This document shows, one piece after another, positions 11,401-21,118 of a stretch of 62,000 bases of DNA. The DNA lies in NCBI RefSeq assembly GCF_030272615.1, contig NC_081407.1, positions 441,035,213 through 441,097,212 of the forward strand, in the 5' to 3' direction. The notes under the pieces were generated by a model. That model worked only from the letters and a program-made list of their open reading frames with translations. It did not search any database and was not told where the DNA came from. The translations under genes and the position numbers were made by a program. Each line of letters begins with the position of its first letter. Within the stretch, counting starts at the first letter, position 1. Source of the stretch: Cryptomeria japonica. Lineage: Eukaryota; Streptophyta; Pinopsida; Cupressales; Cupressaceae.

Positions 11401-12651
11401 TTGGCCTTTGCAGCTCACAAGGATTACAAAGTTTATCAAATGGATATTAAATGTGCATTTTTGAATGGAGATCTTGAAGAGGAAGTCTATATTGAACAAC
11501 CTGATGGATTTTCCTTGACAAATGACAATGATATGGTTTGTAGATTAAGGAAAGCTCTGTATGGATTAAAACAAGCTCCAAGAGCTTGGTATGCAAGATT
11601 GGATAAGTATCTTTTAAAGATTGGTTTTACTATAGGAAATGCAGATAGCAATTTATATTACAAAGTAACTAATGATGACATCTTGATTATGGAAGTATTT
11701 GTTGATGATATAATCTTTGGAGGAGAAGATGGGTTATGCAAAGAATTTTCTCTTGAAATGCAGCATGAATTTGAAATGTCTATGATCAGAGAAATAAAAT
11801 TCTTTTTAGGATTGCAGATTTTACAAACTGATAAAGGCATATTTTTTAGTCAATCTAAGTACTTGAAAGAACTACTTAAGAAATTTGGGATGGAGAACTC
11901 TAAACCGGTAAGCACACCTATGACTACAAATGACAAATTATCTCAAAGGGATGAATCTACACCTGTTAATCGAACTAGATACAAATCTATGATAGGAGGT
12001 TTACTGTATTTGACACAAACCAGACCTGATATTATGAATGCAGTATGTATAGTTTCTAGATTTCAGAGTAATCCTAAGGAAAATCATGAATCAACAGTAA
12101 AAAGGATTTTCCGGTACCTACAAGGCACAACAAATCTTGGATTATGGTATCCTAAAGATGAAAATTTTGATCTATATGCATACACAGATGCAAATTGGGC
12201 AGGAGATGTGGATGATAGAAAAAGCACCACTGGAGGAGCGTTCTTTCTTGGAAAGAGATTAGTTTCTTGGTTAAGTAAGAAACAAAGTTGTACATCTTGA
12301 TCAATAGCAGAATTAGAATATGTTATAGCAGCAACAAATTGTACACAGGTACTTTGGCTTAAGCAAATGTTGAAAGACATAAAGGTAAAATGCAAGGAAC
12401 CTATTACTATATATTGTGATAACACTGCAGCAATTGATATATCTAAGAATCCAGTATTACATTCTAAAACAAAACATGTTTCTATCAAACTGAATTTTCT
12501 AAGGGAAAAAGTTGAAGAAAAGGAGATAAAACTGGTTTATGTGAATACTAAAGAACAGCTTGTAGATATTTTCACAAAACCTTTGCCTAAGGAAACTTTT
12601 GAGTATCTCAGAGATCAGCTCGGAGTCTTACCTCCACTGGTAGAGACTTAG
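8497..12651 (+). pseudogene. Copia-2 gag-pol polyprotein, one frame with six stops
   Basis: One reading frame of about 1,385 codons runs from ATG 8497 to the TAG at 12649-12651 without frameshift. Order: gag, zinc knuckle (near 9319-9360), protease (9622-9630), HHCC and D-D-E integrase, RT with FVDD (11701-11712), RNase H ending in DIFTKPLP. In-frame stops are at 9181, 9427, 10441, 10555, 11332 and 12298; four are explained by CAG-to-TAG or TGG-to-TAG transitions. Two further lesions are missense: the second zinc-knuckle Cys is Tyr, and the protease triad is DLG instead of DSG. The best-preserved copia frame in the window, but not functional as it stands. Confidence 0.95.
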
Positions 12652-13040
12652 ACAGTTGATGATTGTCATCAACCAGCAGAATTAAATGGACAAATCTTTT
12701 ATTCCGGTATTTGATGAGGAAGCTACTTCTCAGGGGGAGTAGTTGGTATATTGGATTGGTTGGTATTTTGTATGAACTTGACTTTTTGTGACTTTGACAT
12801 TTGATGTCAAAGGCGAAGAGATATAGGGAAAAACATTGGGGAGAGATATATGGAAAAATGCATTACCTTTTTGAGGAGAGATTGGTATGAGAGATTGGTA
12901 TTGAAAATAAATCTTTGAATAAACGCATGTTACTCCCAGGGGGAGAAATGGAGATTGTTGGTTTTTGTACTTGGCATTTCTATTTTGGCACTTTGATGGT
13001 TTTTCCATCTTGTGTTGCCATCAATGCCAAAGGGGGAGAT
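12652..13040 (+). other. Copia-2 3' untranslated region and polypurine tract
   Basis: Purine-rich motifs lie near 12733 (CAGGGGGAG), near 12810 (decayed), near 12940 and at about 13030-13040 directly before the 3' LTR. It matches the layout of Copia-1 with small indels. No ORF of note. Confidence 0.78.
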
Positions 13041-14102
13041 TGTTGGTATTTTGTTATAGTTTTGTCATTGATGTCAGCACCTGCTAAATACACCTACTTT
13101 GGAGATCCAGCAAACATTCACCGTCAAACAGTAAACTATGCAACAGTTACTAGTATATGGTTAACCGGTAGGATATAATGTTCACGGGTACTTGAAATGA
13201 CATGGAAGACACTTGGTAATGTCGAAGACATCATGTGGACACTTTATTTTGAAGTAATAATCATTGGTATATTCTTATTTGCATATTTGTTTTTATCGGC
13301 AAATAGGTCTAGGTTATCTAGGGTTACACCGACAGGCTTATCTTTTCCAGATTAGCATGGCACGCTATGGAGATGATTTGTTATTGTTGTAAATGCATTA
13401 AGTCAACATGTTCAAATGGTTATTGCATCAGATATTGTATTGTTTCTAAATTGTTTTTATTGTAATATCTTGTAGAGATGACCTACTAAAATTGGTCTTA
13501 GGGTATGGTATAAATGTAAGATCTTATTTGTAAGATCAAGTGTGGAATGCGAAAAAGATTTAAGGAAGGTTATATACGAGATCAAGCAGGGATATACACA
13601 AAGACATCATTTGAAGGTGAAGTTAGGTTTTTGTAGAAGCATATCAGCATTACATCGGTACTGAATCTAGCATATGAAGATGTTATTTTGTGCAGTACAT
13701 TCTTATTGGATTTAACCATCCAACTATAGTCAGTGTGACTCCCATTTGTGATTGAGCAGTGAGCTCTAGGCTGTTGGCCTTTCTGCATGTGCAAACCCCT
13801 CTTTGTACACTTACTATCTGTAGTAGTATCATCTGATTGTGGGTAAGGTTTCCCACTGTGGTTTTTCCCCTTACAAGGTTTCCACATACAAATATTGGTG
13901 TCATTTGTTGTGGATGACTTTGTGCTTATGTTTCATGCATTAATTCTTACCAGTATAGCAATTTTTGTTAACACTGTTTAGTGGCATACTTAACTGTCTT
14001 ATCGGTATTAAGCATTAAGTTGGTTAATAAGTTTTTGGTTTGAATTTATTTGACAACTGATTCACCCCCCCCTCCCCCTCTCAATTATCTCTAGGACCTA
14101 CA
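13041..14102 (+). repeat. Copia-2 3' LTR
   Basis: TG...CA ends with a TATAAAT box at 13508-13514. The C-rich loop near the 3' end is longer and interrupted here (CCCCCCCCTCCCCCTCTC), and the right hairpin arm has decayed to TCAATTATC. Confidence 0.95.
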
Positions 14103-14107
14103 ACTAT
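14103..14107. repeat. Target-site duplication of Copia-2, right copy (ACTAT)
   Basis: Exact repeat of 7379-7383; the Copia-1 LTR resumes here. Confidence 0.93.
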
Positions 14108-14383
14108 CTGCAGTAGTATCATCTGATTGTGGGTAAGGATTCCCACCGTTGTTTTTCCCCTTACACGGTTTCCACGTACAAATATTGGTGTTATGTGTTG
14201 TGGATAACTTTGTGTTTATGCATTAATTCTTACCGGTATGGAAATTTACTATTATCACTATCTACCGACATACTTAGCTGGTTTACTGATATTAAGCATT
14301 AAGTTGGTTAATAAGTTTTTTGGTTTGAATTTTTTAGACAACTGATTCATCCCCACCCTCTGAGTTGTCTCGGGGACCTAACA
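14108..14383 (+). repeat. Copia-1 3' LTR, right portion
   Basis: It aligns with the end of the Copia-1 5' LTR (about 1781-2044), ends CCTAACA at 14383 and is followed by the AGGAA duplication. Confidence 0.94.
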
Positions 14384-14388
14384 AGGAA
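14384..14388. repeat. Target-site duplication of Copia-1, right copy (AGGAA)
   Basis: Exact repeat of 996-1000; the Element-0 reading frame resumes at 14389. Confidence 0.92.
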
Positions 14389-16623
14389 CTCACTGAGAAA
14401 GTCTTTGAAAATGCAAAAACAATTGAAAATGGAATTCAATGAAGAAAAAGGGTTTAGAAAGTTGAACAAACTATGAAGAAGGGAACCCAACAGGCAAAGA
14501 CAATTAATGAAGATGTTTTGAAACAAATTGGTATCAAAGAAAGTGAGTTGGAGGGACTTCAACCGGAAGCTCATCTTTCACTGGTTCGAACTTCTTCTGA
14601 GAGTGATATACCAGTGGTATTCAAAAGGGTGGAAAGGAAAAGAAAACTCTCACCGACACCCTCACCCACACCCAAGAGAACAAGACAAAAGCAACAAGCA
14701 GTGAGGCCTCCAGTAAAGAAGTTGACTCCTAAGAAGAAAAAGGTAAAACAAGACATTGCTCCATTAGATAAGCTCTGTAGTGAAATAACAAAGGATGGAT
14801 AGTTGAAGAACATTAGCAAACTATACAATACACTTTCCGCTGATGATAGAGAGAGCATAGAAAATAGTGTAATTTTACACTTGGATATTTACAAGAAATG
14901 TTTTATGGAAATTGTTGATGAAATACCCACTGATCTTTACATAAGACTTGAAGCTAGAAGGGTAGCTATTGTTGAGCTAGATAAGAAAATAAAAATTGAG
15001 AAATTACTTGCAGTTCACACAGTGAACTCACCAAAAGAAATTGATCAATTAATCAGTGAGGCCAACCGAACTACATTCTCAACCAGTCACCGACATGTAG
15101 CACTGATGGTAGGGAGAATGAATGAAATTTTAGAAGAGACTATGGATCAATGGGATATATTCTTTGTTGCAAAAGAGGAACAAGAAGAACTCAAAAGACC
15201 CAAGACTATCAGAGTATATCAAAAAGACAGGGATAAGGGGAAAGGTAAGGCAGGTGGACCTCCAAACCTTAAGATAACTGACAACTTACCCCACCTCCTT
15301 CGGATACTACACCGGTACAATCAGTTGACACTCAACCCACTACAAAGAGTATGGAGACTCCTCTAGAGGATACAAATCCTAAGTCTAAAATTTTGTATAC
15401 CATGAATATTGATACACAAGAGGTGAATATTGTGGTAAATAAAGAAACCACAGAGGATAAGAAGAAAGATGTGGCTACCGAGCCACCGACTGCAAATGTG
15501 GAAATTAATGTTAGCATAGAGACAGAGAAACCAGTAAAGGACTCTACTGAGAAACAATCAAAGAAACCGGGAATGAATAGTGCAGAGGCAAATACATAGA
15601 AACCAGAAGTACATTCAGAGACTACATCTGAGAAAATAGAAATTGAGAGCTCAGAGAAACCATCCGAGGCACTGGAATAGAAACAGGTTGATGTACAAGT
15701 TCAAACTGAGACAGTGCCACCAGCAAAAACTGAAAAACCAAAACCTTTGCTAATAGAAATGCATACCCAAACAGATCCTCTTAAGAAAGAGGAAAGCAAG
15801 GTTATTACTACAACTGGCAACATGGAAATTGTAAAAACAATTGGACAAACATCTAGTACTTCTATAGCAGAATTCTAGCCTCCAAATCTAACAGAGGTCT
15901 TATTGGACTCAATAAAGAAAATCACAGAGTGTAATGCACAAGCCTATAAGGCTATTGATGATACAATCCCCATTCTTAAATTGATAGCAGCCAAGTGCAT
16001 TGTGGATAATAAAGATTCTTTAGGTCAACTAGACACATTGTCTAAATACGTCACCGACAACATTTTGACAGTTGATCAAATAAATGAGGACACATTTAAG
16101 GAGAAAATGAATAAAGAGAGAGAAATTTTTTGATGAAACAATAAAGAAGTGCATGGGACACATTGACACCCTTTTACTGGCACTAAACAAAACAATAATA
16201 GAGTTTAAGGAACTCTATAGAGATACATGCACGACAAATGTTCTGACAACAGATATAGACAAGGAAATAAGTAAGGTACAAAAGGAGATCGACAATATAG
16301 CTGATAACTTCATTGGTTCATTTAAACCATTATCAGTTACAGAACAAAAGATACACATTCTTGAAGAAAAACTTGAGAAACTTGGAAATGAAAAAGACAA
16401 AATAAAAGGGAAGGCAAAAGACCTTAAATGCAAACTCAGCCCCAAATTGGACTACCTCATCTCTTTGAGTAAAGAGATCTCTAAGGCACTTGTTCAAGGA
16501 CTGAAGACACCGGAGGAACAAATGCATCACCTCACTGGTACTATTCAAAGGATAGAGGTTGCACTGAAAGACAGTAAAAAGTTCACTAAGAGTCTAAATT
16601 TGGTATTAGAAAAACTCTTTTAG
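14389..16623 (+). pseudogene. Element-0 long ORF, 3' part: basic, Pro/Thr-rich then coiled-coil protein
   Basis: This continues the frame of 2-1000. Segment 14389-15290 has stops at 14440, 14455 and 14800. It contains a Ser/Pro stretch and Lys/Arg-rich patches (TPKRTRQKQQ, TPKKKKVKQ, about 14670-14750) resembling nuclear localisation signals. A one-base shift near 15290 leads into an acidic, Pro/Glu/Lys/Thr-rich segment (15290-15880) with stops at 15597, 15678 and 15876. A second shift occurs in the T-run near 16130. The last 155 codons (16153-16623) are strongly helical and heptad-like, suggesting a coiled coil. I see no membrane segment, zinc knuckle or enzyme motif. Position just before the polypurine tract and 3' LTR fits an extra 3' ORF of a copia element. 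Function unknown. Confidence 0.6.
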
Positions 16624-16860
16624 ATTGTAACCCACAGGATACAAGGATCCAGGCAGGAAACACACTCCACTGCCAGCGAATGACAACCTTTGTCATTGAT
16701 GTCAAAGGAGGAGTAGTGAGATGAGAAAAATGATCAGAACAAAACATCATCAACTCAAGGGGAGCATGGATTTTTGACAACACAGTTTTGGCAAGAAATT
16801 CTTTTTGGACACTTTTTGATTTTTCTCATGAGTGTTGCCATCAATGCCAAAGGGGGAGAT
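16624..16860 (+). other. Element-0 3' untranslated region and polypurine tract
   Basis: It has GTCAAAGGAGGAG near 16700, CAAGGGGAGC near 16757 and the final AAAGGGGGAGAT at 16849-16860 adjoining the LTR. The phrase GTTGCCATCAATGCC just upstream also precedes the LTRs of the copia elements, linking the families. Confidence 0.75.
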
Positions 16861-17654
16861 TGTTGGCAAATACACACTCCAATGAGAAATTGTAGGTGAT
16901 TGAAGGTATTGTCATTGATGGCAACCTTACAATCATGTGATACCAGCAGGCAGACATAGGCACCAACACTGGCAGACTCTACATCGACATACAGATCACC
17001 GACACCAAAAGAAAGATTACCGGTGCCCTGGCCAACAAGAATTTTGTATAAATATATTTTGTAATTAATTGTAAAATATTTTGTAAGACGGTTTAGCGGA
17101 TTGTAATATGACTCATATATGTATGAGATCATTGTAGATCATTTAGGAGATAGAATGATGGAAGAATTAATGTAGACTTAATATGCGAATTGTAAGGCAA
17201 ATATTGGTTAAGGGTTTATGTATGTAGCAGACCTTAAACTGGTACTGAATCTAGCATAGTAGATGTTGATCTGAAGCAGTACAAGACATTGGATTTGTAT
17301 AATCCATTTGTAAGTCAGTGTGACTTCCTTGTAATTGAGTAGTGAGCTCTAGGCACTTGGCCTTCCTGCATGTGAAGGCCCCTATTGTAAGCAGTGATAT
17401 TCTCTTATTGCCCAATAAGTGAATATTGTGGGTCACAAATCCCACCAAGGTTTTTCCCACACTGGGTTTCCTCATTAAAATATTGTGTTATGGTGTGTCT
17501 CTTATGTTGTGGTTGCTATTCTTATTTACTGCATTATTTTTGGTTTATTGGTACACAGTTTTGATATTCTTTTCATGTTATAAGTTAAGAAAATTATTAT
17601 ACTGGTCAGATACTGATTCACCCCCCCGTCTCAGTGTCTTTGGGAATCCTAACA
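16861..17654 (+). repeat. Element-0 3' LTR
   Basis: It starts TGTTGGCAAA and ends ATCCTAACA (794 bp). A TATAAATA box lies at 17047-17054. Its body differs from the copia-family LTRs, but the 3' end has the same design: inverted arms GATACTGA / TCAGTGTC around a C-run (about 17609-17638), then GGGAATCCTAACA. Only one copy is in the window, so ends rest on TG/CA, the polypurine tract and the abrupt switch to Gypsy-A sequence. Confidence 0.82.
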
Positions 17655-18363
17655 TAAAGAAACTTTGAAGAAGTATCATTCACTCAGATTCCAAGAAATG
17701 AGAATAAAGAAGTAGATGCAATGGCTACAATAGCATCTCTCTTGCAGAATCGGGAGAATCAACAACATTATGAATTTCTGGTGGAAGATATCTTAACCCC
17801 TACCATCAATCCCAACATACTTGCATGATTTTCTATATATCGGGAATCAGTCAATCCTTATACGGCCAAACTTATCAGTACTTAAAAGAGACTATCCTTC
17901 CTCTTGACCTATCTTGCAATCGGAGAAGAAATTTTATCCATCAGTCATCCCTCTATACTATTATTGCTAATACTTTATATAGGCAAAGTCTAGATAGCAC
18001 TTTATTGAGATGTCTTGAACGACAAGAATCTGAAAAAGTTCTTAACAAAGTTCACGCAGGTATTTGTGGCCCACACTCAAGTGGATTAACATTGGATAAG
18101 AAACTTCTTAGTATTGGTTACTATTGGCCTACTATGCAGAGATATTCATTCACATATGCCAAGAAATGCAAACAATGCCAGATCCATGGGAATCTCATCC
18201 ATGCACCGGCACAAGAATTGTATCCTATGGCAGGATCATGGCCATTTTCTCAATGGAGCCTTGATTTGGTAGGTAAGATAAATCCTTCATCCTCTAATTG
18301 ACATAAGTTCATTTTGACTTCTACTAAATATTTCACTAAATGGATTGGAGCAATACCTTTGAC
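17655..18363 (+). pseudogene. Gypsy-A fragment: end of second RNase H and N-terminal half of integrase
   Basis: The first 170 bases encode the C-terminal end of the archaeal-type RNase H (QIPRNENKEVDAMATIASLL), as in Gypsy-D and Gypsy-B. A linker and the integrase follow, with the H-H-C-C zinc domain (HAGICGPHSSG ... CKQCQIHG, about 18050-18190) and the start of the catalytic core (WPFSQWSLDLVGKINPSSSN). A stop occurs near 17826 and another at 18299-18301. Similarity to Gypsy-B is lost at 18363, at the point matching about 49513, because Copia-3 inserted. Gypsy-A resumes at 56197. This is the oldest visible layer of the locus. Confidence 0.88.
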
Positions 18364-18472
18364 TATTGGTATTATGGTTGTGTTGCATTGGTTTTGTCAT
18401 TGATGTCAACACTTATCAGCACTGAAGATCTTTGGTTATGTTCACCGGCATGTTTAGTGACTTATGCATAGT

Positions 18473-18477
18473 CACCA
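18473..18477. repeat. Probable target-site duplication of solo LTR, left copy (CACCA)
   Basis: CACCA here corresponds to CATCG at 20125-20129, two transitions apart. The uninterrupted Copia-3 3' LTR (CATCG) and the Copia-E LTR (CACCA on its own strand) have only one copy of this 5-mer at the same place. Confidence 0.65.
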
Positions 18478-20124
18478 TGGTGCAGATTAGGCAGAGGTAT
18501 GGTGGTATGAAACAATTCACAAATAGGTAATGAATACTTTGTATGATATTAAGGTAAGAAATGGCAAATTTCCTTCAACCTACAAACACCCTAAATGGCT
18601 CAAATGGACCAAATATGGGTCAAGAATTCACCTAAGGAAAATGATGACTTATAATATGTTCTTAGGTCTAATATAAAAGTATTCAACTGGTTTTAGTCTT
18701 ATATTCAATACCCAAATGTTCAAACTCCAAATTTGCTCCTTCTAGGCTTAGAATCCCAACTAGTGCAGTAGCGGGAGAAATTTAATGATAACTCCAAAAA
18801 CTTACAAAACACTAGAAAAATAAAATACATATTTGGATGCCCTTTTGGCTCCTCAATAACATATCCAAAGGGTTTAATAGGTTGTTTTGGAAAATATATG
18901 TTGTCCTTACAATATGCCCTATTTTTTAGCACTAAAAGGGGTGGTTTTACAAAGCAAGTACTGAAAATATGACTCCCTGTCACTTATAACCCCCAAAAAG
19001 CAAAATAATATGGAAAATAAGGAAGGAAAATGAAATCAAATTTGATGTATGAGGCCTCTAAGCCCACAAACCCCAAATTCTTCTCTTAAACCCTTGAAAC
19101 TAAGGGTTTCTCCTATCTCCCACTTCCACTCACTTCTGGAAACAAACGATTGTTGCTACACCTTTATATAGGAATTTTAAAACTATCAAAATCATAAAAT
19201 TTACCCCTCCAATGGGTAGATCTCTCCAACCTTCATCCTACCTAGCCTCTTCACTAGGTTTTCCAACTCAACAAATGGTGATCACCCTATCAAAAACCTG
19301 TTATCTACAAATATGATAGTTAAATCATAATTTACATGTCAAAAAGAGATCATTACATGAGAAAAATAAATCAAAAATTCATGGAATGACCCTCCATGGT
19401 TAGAAACTTGTCAGAAATTGTTAAGAATCTAGTCTAAATTGTTGCAATAATGAATGTAGAGTAAAAAAGCTGATTGAACAATGACCCTAAAGAATTCAAA
19501 GATGTGTAATATTCCTAGGTTGATACTCAAGAATGATATGCCATAAATACCAAGGAAAGGAAGTCTCACAAAATCATAAAATAGCAGAAAAATGGCTTGA
19601 GAATTGAATTTTATTCAAACTTCTCTTGCAATCCGTACACTTCAGGTCTTGTCTATCTGTACCAAGCATTAAAAAGAAATAAATTAACTCTCCCAAGGTT
19701 GTTCAACCAATTATTGGTTGGTTACAATATTTATTTTTCATAAAAAAGCCACTAATCTAAGTTTCCCACCTAATTCCTTATAGACGTTGAAATTCAAATA
19801 TTTGAATTTTCAACTTTTGGAAAATGTATTACAAACTGAAAACCAACATTATTAATGATGGATTTGCATCCCATATGGCATATTTAACCATCCTAAACCT
19901 TCCTAAATCCTTTATTGGGTGTTTTGACCAAATTTACATTTTTTGACAATAAATGACAATTTTTAGGATAAAATGACAACATTTTACAATTTTGTTTTTC
20001 AAAAGCCATTATTGGCCTTAACAACTCATAGTTGATCATGTTGACATTCATTGATGAATTAAACTCCTTCTTAGCCTTAGATGGTTGTATGGTTGCTTTT
20101 GTTGGTCTTGGTGCCCCTGCACCA
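18478..20124 (-). repeat. Probable solo LTR of an unidentified LTR retrotransposon
   Basis: This 1,647-bp block interrupts the Copia-3 5' LTR. It begins TGGTGCAG and ends CTGCACCA, so it has TG...CA ends inside an 8-bp perfect inverted repeat, and is bordered by 5-bp direct repeats CACCA/CATCG. It has no coding potential. On the minus strand a good TATA box (TATATAAAGG, about 19162-19171) lies mid-block, so minus orientation is preferred. These traits fit a solo LTR left by LTR-LTR recombination. A DNA transposon is less likely because the 5-bp direct repeats and TG/CA match LTR insertion. No second copy exists in the window. Confidence 0.65.
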
Positions 20125-20129
20125 CATCG
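20125..20129. repeat. Probable target-site duplication of solo LTR, right copy (CATCG)
   Basis: Partner of 18473-18477; the Copia-3 LTR continues directly after it with GTATTTGG. Confidence 0.65.
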
Positions 20130-21063
20130 GTATTTGGTTCACCAACAAGTTATATTGTTCACCGACACTGAGGATGATCTGTTATCATCTGGAGATTACT
20201 TGGTTATGTCAAAGAAATCATTTGGACACTTGGTTTTGGTGATTTGGTTATTTGTATAATCGATTTTTCATATTTGTTGTTACTGGCAAATAGGTCTAGG
20301 TTATGGACCGACAAGCGTTTTCTATTCTAGATCAGCACGACACATTATGAAGATGTTTTATTGATTGGTTATTATTGTAAATGCATTGAGATGACATGAT
20401 GCATAGCATATTAATTCATTTGTAATTGATTTAATTGTAATAATCTTAGTGAGCCGACCTACACATTTGGTCTTAGGTTTTTGATATATATGTAAGATCT
20501 CATTTGTGAGATTATGGAGAAGGTGTGAAAAGGATTGTAATAAGGTATATGTGAATATAAACAGTGCTATACACGCAGACATCATTTAAAGATTCAAGGA
20601 AGGTATGAAGAAGACAATCAGAGCTTAACCGATACTGAAATCTAGCATATGAAGATGCTATTTTGAGTAGTACATTATCATTAGATTTAACCATCCAATT
20701 GTGGTCAGTGTGACTCCCATTTTGTGATTGAGCAGTGAACTCTCGGCAGTTGGCCTTTCTGCATGTGCAGACCCCATTTGTACAGATATACTATTTGCAG
20801 TAGTATCATCTGATTGTGGGTAAGGTTTCCCACCGTGGTTTTTCCCCTTACAAGGTTTCTACATACAAATATAAGTGTTATTTGTCTTTCTATTTCATGC
20901 ATTAAACTTTACCGGTATTGTTATTAACTATTTAACTGTCTTCCAGCATTAAGTTTGGTTTACCGACATTATGCATTAAGTTTGGTTAAGTTATATTTGG
21001 GTTGAAATTAATAGACAACTAATTCACCCCCCCCCCTCTCAATTGCCTCTGGGTCCTAACAAT

Positions 21064-21075
21064 TGGTATCAGAGC
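21064..21075 (+). other. Primer-binding site (initiator tRNA-Met) of Copia-3
   Basis: TGGTATCAGAGC begins two bases after the LTR end. Confidence 0.92.
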
Positions 21076-21118
21076 TAAGTCCTCTTTTTACAGAAGTCTA
21101 ACAACTTGAGGAGATTCT

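Larger units (their letters stand above)
7384..14102 (+). mobile_element. Copia-2: Ty1/copia retrotransposon nested in Copia-1 3' LTR
   Basis: A structurally complete 6.7-kb element with two LTRs (7384-8439 and 13041-14102), a tRNA-Met primer site, one gag-pol frame, a 3' polypurine array and perfect ACTAT duplications. It belongs to the same family as Copia-1 and has the same orientation. LTR mates differ at roughly 5-6% of about 480 compared positions, mostly transitions. Its gag-pol has no frameshift but six nonsense codons. Confidence 0.96.
1001..14383 (+). mobile_element. Copia-1: Ty1/copia retrotransposon, split by Copia-2
   Basis: This element has a full 5' LTR (1001-2044), a tRNA-Met primer site, a gag-pol in copia order (gag, protease, integrase, RT, RNase H), a 3' untranslated region with polypurine tracts, and a 3' LTR cut in two by Copia-2 (6614-7383 and 14108-14383). 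It is flanked by perfect AGGAA duplications. Without Copia-2 it would be about 6.7 kb. Two LTR stretches of roughly 0.5 kb differ at about 6% of positions by eye. Gag-pol carries at least four stops and two one-base frameshifts, so it cannot be autonomous now. Confidence 0.95.
1..17654 (+). mobile_element. Element-0: LTR retroelement with a long uncharacterised ORF, 5' end outside window
   Basis: The parts in the window are a degenerate reading frame (2-1000 and 14389-16623), a short 3' region with a polypurine tract, and a 3' LTR (16861-17654). Copia-1 interrupts the reading frame. The 3' LTR lies directly against Gypsy-A RNase H/integrase sequence, so Element-0 inserted into Gypsy-A. The expected 5-bp duplication would begin TAAAG at 17655; its partner is off the window. 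The LTR end, polypurine tract and 3' region resemble those of the copia elements here. I infer a copia-type element carrying an extra ORF downstream of pol (as in SIRE/Maximus elements), or a non-autonomous derivative. The upstream part that would decide this is not visible. Confidence 0.7.
18364..21061 (+). repeat. Copia-3 5' LTR, split by a solo LTR
   Basis: Segments 18364-18477 and 20125-21061 together match the 3' LTR beginning at 25669. The first bases are TATTGG rather than TGTTGG, a likely G-to-A change of the conserved TG. It ends CCTAACA at 21061. A TATATAT motif lies near 20485. The hairpin arms near the end are partly decayed around a run of C. Confidence 0.86.

Noticed and set aside
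17655-18363. Host gene exon containing an integrase-like domain
   Set aside because: It is collinear with Gypsy-B and Gypsy-D pol and continues at 56197, so it is an old gypsy element, not a domesticated gene.
19000-19200. Possible host promoter or 5' untranslated region (TATA box with CT-rich stretch)
   Set aside because: It lies inside the bounded solo LTR block and no downstream coding sequence is seen on either strand.
18478-20124. DNA transposon with 7- to 8-bp terminal inverted repeats and a CAT duplication
   Set aside because: The TG...CA ends plus a 5-bp direct repeat matching the single 5-mer in uninterrupted LTRs fit a solo LTR better, and no transposase is present.
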